From Streptomyces sp. NBC_00457 (GTDB taxonomy: Bacteria; Actinomycetota; Actinomycetes; Streptomycetales; Streptomycetaceae), in NCBI RefSeq assembly GCF_036014015.1, contig NZ_CP107905.1, positions 992,001-1,056,000 of the forward strand: a stretch of 64,000 nt of DNA, read 5' to 3'. The position numbers and the translations under genes are program-made. Below, one piece after another: positions 52,537-61,196 of this stretch. The notes beneath the pieces were generated by a model. That model was not told where the DNA came from. It ran no database searches and saw nothing but the letters and a program-made list of their open reading frames with translations. Positions within the stretch are counted from its first letter, which is position 1. Each line of letters starts with the position of its first letter.

Positions 52537-52648
52537 ATCACCATCTCCTCTGGGTTCACCCCCGCCACAACCCAGATCACCACAGAGTCACAGAGCACGC
52601 ATCTTTTCCCAGACGTGGCTATACGTCACTTCTTCAACGTTTTAGCGC
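52537..52648 (-). promoter_or_regulatory. Likely promoter region of the peptide operon
   Basis: The minus strand holds TTGAAG (52637-52632) as a possible -35 and an imperfect dyad GACGT-N6-ACGTC at 52612-52627. The stretch is more A/T-rich than its surroundings, as promoters are in this genome. No clear -10 was identified. Confidence 0.35.
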
Positions 52649-52800
52649 CTAGTCCTCCTCGGTGTGGGCGTCCCAGACACGGTGGAGCACGGCCCTGAGC
52701 CGGTCGGGCGGCGCGTCGGCGGTGATGTTGAGGGTTGTTGTGCCCGCGTCCGTTCATGAGGTGCGCGAACAGGCGGTGGGCCGTGGGGACTTGGAGATGC
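52649..52800 (-). pseudogene. Probable remnant of a protein-coding gene 3' end
   Basis: On the minus strand one frame reads a plausible C-terminus ending 'APPDRLRAVLHRVWDAHTEED' with TAG at 52651-52649, while just upstream the credible sequence 'LQVPTAHRLFAHLMNGRGHN' is in another frame. This suggests a frameshifted and truncated gene end. The original family is not identified. The remainder to 52933 shows nothing further except the promoter of the kinase gene. Confidence 0.3.
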
Positions 52801-52933
52801 GGTGGTGAGGATGCGGCCCCGCCCTCGCCCGCACGCCCCGCCGCGCGCCTCGGCCATAAGGTCGGTGTCATCGGCAGGTCCCTCGGTCATTCGGCCGATC
52901 CCGCTGCGGGGGGTTCGGCCTACCGTGATCGGC

Positions 52934-54121
52934 ATGAACTCCGTTTCCGCCCAGGGCTGCGCCCGCGGCCTCGCCGTCGGTGTCCTGGTCGCCGCATGTG
53001 TCGTCGACGTGCTCTTCGCGGGCTCCGACGGGACGAGCGTCCTGCCGACGGCGGGTCCCGTCTGGCCGACCCTGGCCATGGTGCTCGTCGGGCTGGCCGC
53101 CGTGCTGTGGCCGGCCGGGCGGCGGCCCGAGTGGCTCACGCCGCAGGTGCGCACCGCCGTGCCCGCTCTCGCCTCGGCCCTCCTCACAGCCGCTTCACTG
53201 CCGGTCCGGGGCGAGGTCATGCTCGGCCCGGGCGAGATCTTGACCCTGCTGTGCCTGCTCTTCATCGCCGTACGGCACTGCCCGCCGCGCTGGGCCATGG
53301 TGTGCGGCACCCTCGACGCGGGCGCGCTGCTGATCCTGCCGGTACGCGGCGACGCGACGCTGAGCAGCGACGTGCAGGGCCTGCAGGTCATCGGGGTGCT
53401 GCTGGTCGGCCTCGTCGCGGGGTTCGCGGGCTATCTGCGCTCGCTGGACTACCGCCGCACCGTCGCCGTCAGCGACACCCGCCGCAGCGAACGCCTGGCC
53501 ATCGCCGCCGACCTGCACGACTTCGTGGCCCACCATGTGACGGGCATCCTCGTGCAGACCCAGGTGGCCCGCATGATGGCGACCAGCCGGCCACAGGACC
53601 TGGACCCCGTCCTGGCCGGCATCGAACGCGCCGCGACCGAGGCCCTCGCCTCGATGCGCCGCACCGTCGGCGTGCTGCGTGACACCGGTGCCGAGGCCGA
53701 CCGCCGCCCGGTCGGCGACCTCGCGGGCATCACGGAACTGGTCGAGGGCTTCGCGACGCCGGTCCAGCAGGTCGCCCTGAACCGCGACCCCGCCCTGTCC
53801 CCCGACGCCCTCCCCCACGAGGTGCAGGCCGCGGCCTTCCGGGTCGTCCAGGAGGCCCTCACCAACATCCGCCGGCACGCGGCCGACGCCACGCACATCG
53901 AGGTCCGCCTGCACTACGACACCGACACCGATCGGCTGGTGGTGTCGGTGGCGGACGACGGCCGCGGCGGCACTCAGCTCCCGGCCGCCGCCCACGGTGG
54001 CGGCTTCGGTCTCGTCGGCCTGAAGGAGCGAGTCACCGCGCTGGGCGGCGAACTGGAGGCCGGACCGCGGGGCGGCGTGGGGTGGGAGGTACGGGCGGTG
54101 TTCTCGGCGGGGAGATCCTGA
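52934..54121 (+). CDS. Sensor histidine kinase (HisKA_3 type), no adjacent response regulator
   Basis: A 395-residue membrane kinase. Four to six helices occupy residues 10-165, the H-box is 'IAADLHDFVAHHVTG' (His195), and the ATPase domain has the N-box 'VVQEALTNIRRHA', 'VADDGRGG' and 'GGFGLVGLKERVTALGGEL'. This is the NarL-partner class, normally followed by a LuxR-type regulator gene; here the next gene is convergent and unrelated. Start ATG 52934 follows a weak ribosome site. Confidence 0.92.
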   Translation: MNSVSAQGCARGLAVGVLVAACVVDVLFAGSDGTSVLPTAGPVWPTLAMVLVGLAAVLWPAGRRPEWLTPQVRTAVPALASALLTAASLPVRGEVMLGPGEILTLLCLLFIAVRHCPPRWAMVCGTLDAGALLILPVRGDATLSSDVQGLQVIGVLLVGLVAGFAGYLRSLDYRRTVAVSDTRRSERLAIAADLHDFVAHHVTGILVQTQVARMMATSRPQDLDPVLAGIERAATEALASMRRTVGVLRDTGAEADRRPVGDLAGITELVEGFATPVQQVALNRDPALSPDALPHEVQAAAFRVVQEALTNIRRHAADATHIEVRLHYDTDTDRLVVSVADDGRGGTQLPAAAHGGGFGLVGLKERVTALGGELEAGPRGGVGWEVRAVFSAGRS

Positions 54122-54149
54122 GGGGAGTGTCCGGGAGTGCCCAGGAGTG

Positions 54150-54794
54150 TCACTTGCGCCAGAACAGGTGGTGCGTCACGCCGCTCGGGCTGGGCACGAC
54201 GTCCAGGTGGAACCGGTCGAGCAGTTCATCGGGGGACTCCCAGAGCCGAATTCCCGACCCGAGCTTCACCGGCGAGACCGCCACATGCATCGTGTCGACG
54301 AGGTCCGCGTCGAGGAACTGCCGGATGGTGGTGACCCCGCCGCCGAGCCGGACGTCCTTGCCCTGCGCCGCCTCCCGGGCCTGCTCCAGGACCGTGGCCG
54401 GGTCGCCGTCGACGAAGTGGAACGTCGTGTCGGAGAGGGTGAACGACGGACGCTTGTGGTGGGTCACGACGAACACCGGCGTGCGGAACGGGGGTTCGTC
54501 ACCCCACCAGCCGAGCCACTCATGGTCGTGCCAGGGCCCGCGCTGGGGGCCGAACTTGTTGCGGCCCATGATCTCGGCGCCGATGTTGGACGCGAAGTCC
54601 CGAGTGAAGTAGTCGTCGAGGCCCCGGCTGCCCCCAGGGTCGGTGCGGTTGGGCCAGCTCGCCGTGGCACCGGCCCAGGAGAACAGCCTCGCGGCATCGG
54701 GGAGGCCGAACGGGCTCTCGAAGCTCTGGTCCACGCCGGCGCCCACTCCATCGCTCGAGACGTTGAAGTTCTGGACTCTCAGCAGCTGATCCAT
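54150..54794 (-). CDS. RibD C-terminal / dihydrofolate reductase-like protein
   Basis: A 214-residue DHFR-fold protein of the RibD_C family. 'GAEIMGRNKFGP', 'PVFVVTHHKRPSF' and 'DVRLGGGVTTIRQFLDADLVD' are typical. It probably reduces an unknown substrate with NADPH; it is not a true DHFR or RibD. CAGGAG precedes ATG 54794. It ends 28 bases from the convergent kinase gene. Confidence 0.92.
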   Translation of the reverse strand: MDQLLRVQNFNVSSDGVGAGVDQSFESPFGLPDAARLFSWAGATASWPNRTDPGGSRGLDDYFTRDFASNIGAEIMGRNKFGPQRGPWHDHEWLGWWGDEPPFRTPVFVVTHHKRPSFTLSDTTFHFVDGDPATVLEQAREAAQGKDVRLGGGVTTIRQFLDADLVDTMHVAVSPVKLGSGIRLWESPDELLDRFHLDVVPSPSGVTHHLFWRK

Positions 54795-54836
54795 GGATTC
54801 TCCTGTGCTGTCGCCGGGCGGGTCCTTCCCCGCCTC

Positions 54837-56618
54837 TCACCCCTGCGTCGAACGGGAGACGGCCGGATCGACAGTTTCGCGGAGTTTCTTGAGCCGGTGT
54901 TCGTGGGCTTCGGCGAGGAGGAGGTAGCCGGCGGCGGTCCAGGTGTAGGCGCGGTCGCGCAGGCCCGTACCGGTCAAGGCGTCGAAGTTCTCCGCGAACC
55001 CGTTGGTTTCGCACAGGCCTCGGAAGCGGGCGCTTATCTCGTCGGCCAGGCGCTGGTGGCCGCTGCGGCGCAGGCCGTCCTCGATGAGGACGGTGGCGGG
55101 TGCCCAGATCGGGCCGCGCCAGTAGCCGTCAGGGCGGTAGTGCGGGGAGGTGGGGAGTTCGGTGGCCAGTCCATAGGGGGTCAGGTGGGCCTCGATGCGC
55201 GCGGCCAGGCTCTTGGCGATGTGCACGGGCAGGTGCTCGCCCAGGACGATCGGCATCAGGTCGAGCAGGCTGGAGCTGCTCCTGGTGTCGCCGCTGTCCA
55301 CGCCGCGGGCGACGAACCGCTCCCCCGTCCAGAGTTCGTCGAACAGGGCCGCCTGGACGTCCTCCGCGCTACGTGTCCACTGCCGCACGTCGCCGGTGAA
55401 ACCGAGTTCCTTCGCCAGGGCGGCGAGTTCGCGCAGTTGCAGGACGAGAAACGCGGCGAGGTCGGCACTGACGATCACCTGCTCGGCGTCGAAGGTGGTG
55501 GCGTTGTCCCAGCCGCTGTCGTTGCCGTGCTGGTAGTGGGGCAGGGCGGCCCCCGGTGCGCGGCGTGCGGTGAGCCAGAAGTCCGTCCAGCGCTCCAGTC
55601 TGTCGTAGGTCTCGGCGAGTTCGGTTCGGTCGAGGGGTTCGGTGAGGCGTCTGCGCAGGTGGCTGAAGGTCCAGCCGTGGATGGGTGGTTTCACGAAGTT
55701 GCGGAGGACTTCCGAGTGGGTGACCGAGTCGGGCAGGGCGCCGCTCTCGTCCTGGTGGTCGAAGGGCAGCGCGAACTGGTCCCGGGCGAGGGCGGGCGCT
55801 CCGGGGGCCAGAGCGAGGGCGTTGAAGCAGTGGTCCCAGCTCCAGACCTTGTCCATCCAGTGTTTGGACATCAGCACCGCAGGTCGCGTGACCAGGCCTG
55901 TCGGCTCCACGGTCGCCGACCACAGCACGTACACGGCGAGTTCGGCTGCCGCGGTGCCGGGCGAGCGCCAGGGAGCCACCGCGTCGGCGAAGGCCGCGAA
56001 GTCCTGCTCCGCCGTGGTGACGACCTCGCTGAACGTCGTCCGGGCTGTGACGGGGCCGCGTGCGGTGTCGAGTTCCTCGACGGCGGCCTCCCAAATGCCC
56101 CCGGCCTCCGCGCTGATGGTGAGGCCGCGGTCGGCGTTGCCCAGGGCCTGACTGCCAGTGGCACCCCGCACGACGCCCGACAGCACGGTGACCCGGTAGC
56201 GGCGGCCGGTCTCGTACGACGTGAAGACGTGCGCCCCGTCCACCGGATCCCGGTAGAAGTACGTCCCCGTGAACGGCGTCAGTGTCGACGCGGCCGCCGT
56301 GATGCGCAGGCTCGTCCCTTCCCCGCGCAGGCGTACGGTGTCCGGCGACTCGTAGGCGAGGTCGATCCGCCCTCCCCCGTGGGCCCAGCTGAGGAGACTC
56401 GGCGTCGCCGTGACACTGGTCTCGGCCCGCTCCCCCGTCGTGGCGTCGAGGGGGACGAAGCGCAGGACCGGATGCATGCCGTTCTGGTGGGAGACGAGGT
56501 GGAGGTCGTCGGCGTACGTCTTCTCCGCCAGCACGGGGGAGATACCGAACCAGGAGCCATGCGTGCTGAACGGGATGTCATGGAGGGAGAAGGCCGGGCC
56601 GGATCGGGCGGCGGTCAT
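54837..56618 (-). CDS. GH63/mannosylglycerate-hydrolase-like glycosidase
   Basis: A 593-residue protein with an N-terminal beta domain (1 to about 200) and an (alpha/alpha)6 barrel (about 220-580). 'MSKHWMDKVWSWDHCFNALA', 'YQHGNDSGWDNATTFD' and 'YWRGPIWAPATVLIEDGL' with 'NFDALTGTGLRDRAYTWTAA' match GH63-like (MGH1/trehalase-type) enzymes. No signal peptide, so it acts on imported sugar. It ends the ABC operon of locus 3. Linkage specificity is not clear. Confidence 0.87.
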   Translation of the reverse strand: MTAARSGPAFSLHDIPFSTHGSWFGISPVLAEKTYADDLHLVSHQNGMHPVLRFVPLDATTGERAETSVTATPSLLSWAHGGGRIDLAYESPDTVRLRGEGTSLRITAAASTLTPFTGTYFYRDPVDGAHVFTSYETGRRYRVTVLSGVVRGATGSQALGNADRGLTISAEAGGIWEAAVEELDTARGPVTARTTFSEVVTTAEQDFAAFADAVAPWRSPGTAAAELAVYVLWSATVEPTGLVTRPAVLMSKHWMDKVWSWDHCFNALALAPGAPALARDQFALPFDHQDESGALPDSVTHSEVLRNFVKPPIHGWTFSHLRRRLTEPLDRTELAETYDRLERWTDFWLTARRAPGAALPHYQHGNDSGWDNATTFDAEQVIVSADLAAFLVLQLRELAALAKELGFTGDVRQWTRSAEDVQAALFDELWTGERFVARGVDSGDTRSSSSLLDLMPIVLGEHLPVHIAKSLAARIEAHLTPYGLATELPTSPHYRPDGYWRGPIWAPATVLIEDGLRRSGHQRLADEISARFRGLCETNGFAENFDALTGTGLRDRAYTWTAAGYLLLAEAHEHRLKKLRETVDPAVSRSTQG

Positions 56619-56684
56619 GCGGAGGTACTCGATTCTTCAGCAGGGTTGGTCGGCAGCGGAGTTGGTCGACAGAGCGCGGAGGGG

Positions 56685-57506
56685 TCAGTCCTTCACGGCT
56701 CCGGCGGTGACGCCGGCGGCGATGTAGCGCTGGGCGAGGACGAGGATCACCGTGGCGGGCAGTGACGCCACTACGGCGGTGGCCATGATGGCGTTCCATT
56801 CCTGGTTGTTGTTGCCGATGTAGTGGTAGATGCCGAGGGTGATCGGTTCGTGCGTGCCGCCGTTGGCGAGCGTGCTGGCGAAGACGAAGTCGGACCAGGA
56901 CCACAGGAACGCGAACAGCGACACGGTGACGACGGCGTTGCGGCTCATGGGCAGCACGATCGACCAGAAGGTGCGCAGGGGTCCGGCCCCGTCCGTCTTC
57001 GCGGCCTGGAGCAGTTCCTCCGGGATGCCCGACATGAACGCGGTGAAGATCAGCACCGCGAAGGGGACAGCGAGTGTCGAGTCCGCGACGATCAGGCCTG
57101 GCACCGACTGCAGGAGCCCGAGGCTGAGGTAGATGGCGTAGAAGCCCATCGCCATGATGATGCCGGGGATCATCTGGGCGACCAGGAAGAGGAAGCTGAG
57201 GACACCGCCGCCGCGCGGGCGCAGCTTGGCCAGGGCGTAGCCGGCGGGTGCGGCGAGAGCGACGGTCAGGACGACGGTGCCGAGGCCGATGACGAGACTG
57301 GTGGCGAGGTAGGGCAACTGGTCGTTCAGGACGGTCCGGTAGCCGGCCAGGGTGCCGTTGACGGGGAACAGGTCGGGCGGGCTCTTGCGCATGTCCTCGT
57401 CGCGGGTGAAGGACACATTCAGCATCCAGTAGACCGGGAAGAGCATGAGCGCGGTCAGGAGCAGGCCGGTGACCGTCTTCCACCAGGTGTTCCGTGCGGT
57501 GATCAT
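56685..57506 (-). CDS. ABC sugar permease, MalG type (locus 3)
   Basis: A 273-residue permease with six membrane helices and EAA loop 'LQAAKTDGAGPLRTFWSIVL'. The start overlaps the upstream permease stop by four bases. The GH63-like gene follows after 66 bases. Confidence 0.93.
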   Translation of the reverse strand: MITARNTWWKTVTGLLLTALMLFPVYWMLNVSFTRDEDMRKSPPDLFPVNGTLAGYRTVLNDQLPYLATSLVIGLGTVVLTVALAAPAGYALAKLRPRGGGVLSFLFLVAQMIPGIIMAMGFYAIYLSLGLLQSVPGLIVADSTLAVPFAVLIFTAFMSGIPEELLQAAKTDGAGPLRTFWSIVLPMSRNAVVTVSLFAFLWSWSDFVFASTLANGGTHEPITLGIYHYIGNNNQEWNAIMATAVVASLPATVILVLAQRYIAAGVTAGAVKD

Positions 57507-58468
57507 GAGGCGTACTGCTTTCGCTGGACCCTGAGATACACCAGGCCGAAGACGAGGGCGGCGACGACGAGCAGGTTGCCGACGGCCGCGCCGGGACCGA
57601 AGGCGGGCAGCAGGTTGCCGAAGCCGAGCTGGTAGGACCAGGTGGCGAAGGTGGTGGAGGAGTCGGCCGGGCCGCCCTTGGTCATGATCCAGATGATGTC
57701 GAAGACCTTGAGCGTGTAGACCAGGCCCAGCAGCAAGGTGATCGCGGACACCGGGCGCAGCAGCGGGAAGGTGATGCTCCAGAACCGGCGCCAGGCGTTC
57801 GCGCCGTCGAGGGCGGCCGCCTCGTACAGCGAACCGGGGATCGACTGCAGGCCGCTGTAGAGCACGACCAGGTTGAACGGCACGCCGATCCAGATGTTCG
57901 CGATGATCACCGAGGTCAGTGACCACTCCGGTGACGTCAGCCAGTTCACCGGGCCGATGCCGAAGGCGTTCAGGGCGGTGTTGACGACGCCCGATTCACT
58001 GTTGAGCATCCACGACCAGGTAGAGGCCGACACGATGAGCGGCAGCAGCCAGGGCACCAGGAACAGGGCGCGCAGGGTCGCCGACAGCCGGAAGTGCTGG
58101 TTGAAGAAGACCGCCAGGGCCAGGCCGATGGCGTACTGGAAGGCCAGGCACACGGTGGTGAACACCACGGTGTGCAGCAGGGCGGGGGTGAAGGTCGGAT
58201 CGTCGAAGACGGTGCGGTAGTTGGCGAGGCCGGTGAAGGGGGCGTCGCCCTGGACGAAGGAGCGGACGGTGTAGTTACGCAGGCTCAGATCGAGGTTGCG
58301 GTAGAGGGGATAGGCGTAGAACAGGGCGAGGTAGACGGTGACGGGGGCGAGGAAGGCCCAGGCGGCCCACTGCTGGGAGGCAGGGCGCCGGCGTGGGGGG
58401 TGGGGAGCGGGTGCTCCTTGGTGGTCGAGCGCCGGGGGACGGTCCGGCGGATGGGTGAGCTGCTTCAT
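57503..58468 (-). CDS. ABC sugar permease, MalF type (locus 3)
   Basis: A 321-residue permease with a Pro/His-rich N-terminus of about 35 residues, six helices and EAA loop 'YEAAALDGANAWRRFWSITF'. ATG 58468 lies 10 bases after the binding-protein gene. No ATPase gene is adjacent. Confidence 0.93.
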   Translation of the reverse strand: MKQLTHPPDRPPALDHQGAPAPHPPRRRPASQQWAAWAFLAPVTVYLALFYAYPLYRNLDLSLRNYTVRSFVQGDAPFTGLANYRTVFDDPTFTPALLHTVVFTTVCLAFQYAIGLALAVFFNQHFRLSATLRALFLVPWLLPLIVSASTWSWMLNSESGVVNTALNAFGIGPVNWLTSPEWSLTSVIIANIWIGVPFNLVVLYSGLQSIPGSLYEAAALDGANAWRRFWSITFPLLRPVSAITLLLGLVYTLKVFDIIWIMTKGGPADSSTTFATWSYQLGFGNLLPAFGPGAAVGNLLVVAALVFGLVYLRVQRKQYAS

Positions 58469-58478
58469 CGGGCCCACG

Positions 58479-59720
58479 TCACTTGACCGCGGCCTGCGCC
58501 GAAGTGAGGGCGTCCTTGGGTGACTTGGACCCACTCAGGGCGGACTGGACCGCCTTCCACAACTGCTCGGAGATCTTGGGGTACTTGGTGCCGAGGTCGT
58601 CGCTGGTGCGGCCCTTGGCCGCCTTGACCGCCTCGACCCAGGGCTTCAACTCGGCATTGGCCGCGACCTGCTTGTCCTGCACCTCGGTGGTCGGGGCGAC
58701 GTAGGACAGGGTGGTGTCGGTCTCGTAGAGGTTGTCGGTGCTGGTCAGGCAGGTCGCCAGCTTCTGTGCGGTGGTGTAGCGGCCGGTGTCGCCCTGGACG
58801 GGGACGGTGACGAACTCGCCGCCGGTCGGGGCCGCCGCGTTGCCCCCGCCGGACGCCGGAATGGGCAGGACGCCGTAGTCGAAGCCGGCCTTCTCCGCGT
58901 TGGCGAGCTGCCAGGTGCCGTTCTCGGCGAACGCGTAGTCGCCGCCGGCGAACTCCTGCCAGCTGGTGGTCTGGGTGTTGTTCAGCACCGAGTTGGGGGC
59001 GTACTCCTTCTCGAGCCAGTCGGTCCACAGGGACAGCGCCGACACGCCCTGGGCAGAGTCGAGTTCGGTGAGCTGCGCGCCCGAGCCCCAGAACCAGGGC
59101 AGGAACTGGAAGCTGCCCTCCTCGGTGCCGATCGCGGAGAACGTGATGCCCTTCTTCCCGGCCTTCTTCACCTTCTCCAGCGCCGCCGTCAGCGATGCCC
59201 AGTCCTTGACCGACGCGATGTCGACCCCGGCCGCCTTGAGGACGTCCTTGTTGTAGTAGAGGGCAAGGGTGTTGGCGCCGATCGGCGTTCCGTACGTCTT
59301 GCCGCCCGACTGGCCGGCCGCGAGCAGGTTGGGGTCGGCCTTCGAGGTGTCCAGCTTGGTGTCGTCGGTGGTGGTGAGTACGCCCGCCTCGGCCAGGGTC
59401 GACACCACGGGATTGTCGACGATGAGCACATCCGGGGAGTTGTCCTGCTGCGCCGCCAGGAGCACCTTGTTGGTCAGGTCGCTGGTGTCGAACGCGGTCC
59501 GCTTGATCTTCACGCCGGCCTTGCTGCCGCAGCCGTCGAGCAGTTTCGCCCACGCCGAGCCCTTGGCGAACTGCGGGTAGGGGTCCCAGATGGTGTACGT
59601 GCCGCTGTCGTCCCCCTTCGCGGACGAACTGCCGTCCGACGAGCACGCGGTGGTGCCGCTGACGACGGCGACGACGGTCAGGGCCGCGGCGGTGAGCCGC
59701 CGTCCGGTGGATCCGTTCAT
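58479..59720 (-). CDS. ABC sugar-binding lipoprotein (locus 3)
   Basis: A 413-residue solute-binding protein with a Sec lipoprotein signal ending in a lipobox GTTAC (Cys26). 'YTIWDPYPQFAKGSAWAKLL' and 'TLALYYNKDVLKAAGVDIA' are typical. RBS AAGGAACG precedes ATG 59720. First gene of the operon binding protein - permease - permease - GH63-like. It probably binds products of the divergent secreted glycosidase at 61197. Confidence 0.94.
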   Translation of the reverse strand: MNGSTGRRLTAAALTVVAVVSGTTACSSDGSSSAKGDDSGTYTIWDPYPQFAKGSAWAKLLDGCGSKAGVKIKRTAFDTSDLTNKVLLAAQQDNSPDVLIVDNPVVSTLAEAGVLTTTDDTKLDTSKADPNLLAAGQSGGKTYGTPIGANTLALYYNKDVLKAAGVDIASVKDWASLTAALEKVKKAGKKGITFSAIGTEEGSFQFLPWFWGSGAQLTELDSAQGVSALSLWTDWLEKEYAPNSVLNNTQTTSWQEFAGGDYAFAENGTWQLANAEKAGFDYGVLPIPASGGGNAAAPTGGEFVTVPVQGDTGRYTTAQKLATCLTSTDNLYETDTTLSYVAPTTEVQDKQVAANAELKPWVEAVKAAKGRTSDDLGTKYPKISEQLWKAVQSALSGSKSPKDALTSAQAAVK

Positions 59721-59733
59721 GGCGCGTTCCTTT

Positions 59734-59797
59734 GTGTTTTCGGCAGGGCATGCCGACGTGTTTTCGGCAAGGGCATGCCGAGGAAGGGGCATGCCGA
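59734..59797. repeat. Short direct repeats, each an inverted TCGGCA...TGCCGA
   Basis: GTGTTTTCGGCA-(A)GGGCATGCCGA occurs at 59734-59756 and 59758-59781; a partial third copy GGGCATGCCGA is at 59787-59797. Each full copy holds a TCGGCA/TGCCGA dyad. It lies in the gap between the LacI gene and the binding-protein gene and could be an operator array, terminator or attenuator. Confidence 0.75.
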
Positions 59798-59875
59798 GGA
59801 GGCGGCCGGGCAAGCGGGCCGAGGCAGGTGTACGAGGGGCTGGAATCGGGCGTTCGAGCCGGAACCGGGGTCCGG

Positions 59876-60886
59876 TCAGACGTGGGCGGGTCCGGTGCTG
59901 GCCCGCAGCGAGATGGGCGGCGTGAGCAGGTGGTGGCGCGGTGCCGAGTCGGGAGCGCCGAGTTGCTCGACCAGCAGGTCGACGGCCAGGCTTCCCATCT
60001 GTGCCGCCGGCACGTCCGCCGCGGTGAGTTGCGGGGTCACCGTCTCCGCCCACCGGCCGGCCACGACCCCGGTGACGGAGAAGTCGCGCGGCACATGGCG
60101 GCCCGCCACGGCCAGGCCCCGGTAGAGACCGCCCAGCGCGGCCTCGTTCAGGGTGACCAGCGCTGTGGTGGCCGGGTCGTCGTGCAGGATCCGTTCCACG
60201 CACGTCTGGCCCGACGCGGCATCGTCCCCGCAGCAGTACGTCCGCACGGTGAGCCCGCGCTCCGCCGCGGCCTTGGTGAAGCCGTCCAGACCGCGGTGCG
60301 CCGACTCGTACCCCGCGCGGAGCAGGTGCTCGGGCCGGTTGACGAAGGCGATCCTGCGGTGGCCGAGGTCCGCGAGGTGGTGGACACAAGCGGCCGCCAG
60401 CGCGGTGTGGTCCAGGCCGACCCACCAGCCGCGCTCCGGATGCGCGGTGCGGCCGATGGCCACGGAGGGGAAGTCCAGGTCGGCCAGGTGATCGACGCGG
60501 TCGTCCTGGAGCCTGATCTCCATCAGGATCGCGCCGTCGACCCGCCGCTCGGCCAGCAGCCGCTGGAACGAGCGGTCGCTGTCCGCGCCGCTCGGGGAGA
60601 GCAGCACGTCGTAGTCGTAGGCCGCCGCGGCCTCCACCACGCTGCCGATGAAGTCGAGTTGCATGCCGGTGTAGTGGTTGCCGGCCGGCGGGAAGACCAG
60701 ACCGAGGGTGCTGGTCCGGCCGTTGGCCAGGGCACGGGCGCTCGCGTTGGGCCGGTAGCCCAGTTCGTCGATGACCCGCTGGATCTTGCGACGCGTCTCC
60801 TCCGACACGGGGCGCTTGCCACTCAGCGCGTAGGACACGGTGCTCCGCGAGACACCGGCCCGTTCGGCGATCTCCCCGATGTTCAC
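59876..60886 (-). CDS. LacI-family regulator of sugar locus 3
   Basis: A 336-residue LacI repressor from GTG 60886 (AAGGAG upstream). HTH 'IGEIAERAGVSRSTVSYALS', hinge 'ASARALANGRTSTLG' and a sensor domain. The promoter region contains four near-identical CGAACCGGTTCG sites shared with the divergent glycosidase gene, so it probably represses itself, that gene and perhaps the ABC operon 155 bases downstream. Confidence 0.94.
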   Translation of the reverse strand: MNIGEIAERAGVSRSTVSYALSGKRPVSEETRRKIQRVIDELGYRPNASARALANGRTSTLGLVFPPAGNHYTGMQLDFIGSVVEAAAAYDYDVLLSPSGADSDRSFQRLLAERRVDGAILMEIRLQDDRVDHLADLDFPSVAIGRTAHPERGWWVGLDHTALAAACVHHLADLGHRRIAFVNRPEHLLRAGYESAHRGLDGFTKAAAERGLTVRTYCCGDDAASGQTCVERILHDDPATTALVTLNEAALGGLYRGLAVAGRHVPRDFSVTGVVAGRWAETVTPQLTAADVPAAQMGSLAVDLLVEQLGAPDSAPRHHLLTPPISLRASTGPAHV

Positions 60887-60899
60887 GGCACTCCTTCGT

Positions 60900-61159
60900 C
60901 GATCCGGTTCGCCAGCGAGCCGGCTGTCGAACCGGTTCGCTTGACGGAAGCTAGGAGCGCCCGGAGACGCTGTCAATGCCTTGCGCACAACTCCGGGAAA
61001 CCGCCGCCCAATCCGCGTCGGAGGTATTGCTGCCCCGTTTCCGGCGGTGCTAGCTTCCGGCGAACCGGTTCGACCGAGCCGCTCACAGCCGCCGCGTCCG
61101 CCCGAGCTGGGCCATGCCGTTCCAGGCCCGTCCAGCTCACCACCGCTCGAACCGGTTCA
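60900..61159. promoter_or_regulatory. Four LacI-type operators CGAACCGGTTCG
   Basis: Sites are CGATCCGGTTCG (60900-60911, one change), CGAACCGGTTCG (60928-60939, perfect), CGAACCGGTTCG (61061-61072, perfect) and CGAACCGGTTCA (61148-61159, one change). Two flank the LacI promoter and two lie before the glycosidase gene. A palindrome with a central CG is the LacI-family norm. This fills the 310-base gap 60887-61196, which shows no gene. Confidence 0.88.
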
Positions 61160-61196
61160 CGTCATGGACGGGACGGATCACCCCACGGAGACCTCA

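Noticed and set aside
52326..52598. 90-codon minus-strand alternative frame over the peptide gene
   Set aside because: The 62-codon frame has a proper AGAGGAG ribosome site and protein-like composition; the alternative is Arg/Ser-rich shadow.
54147..56765. 872-codon plus-strand frame opposite the GH63-like gene
   Set aside because: Antisense shadow with low-complexity Gly/Ala/Val/Arg content and no motif; the minus-strand protein is a clear glycosidase.
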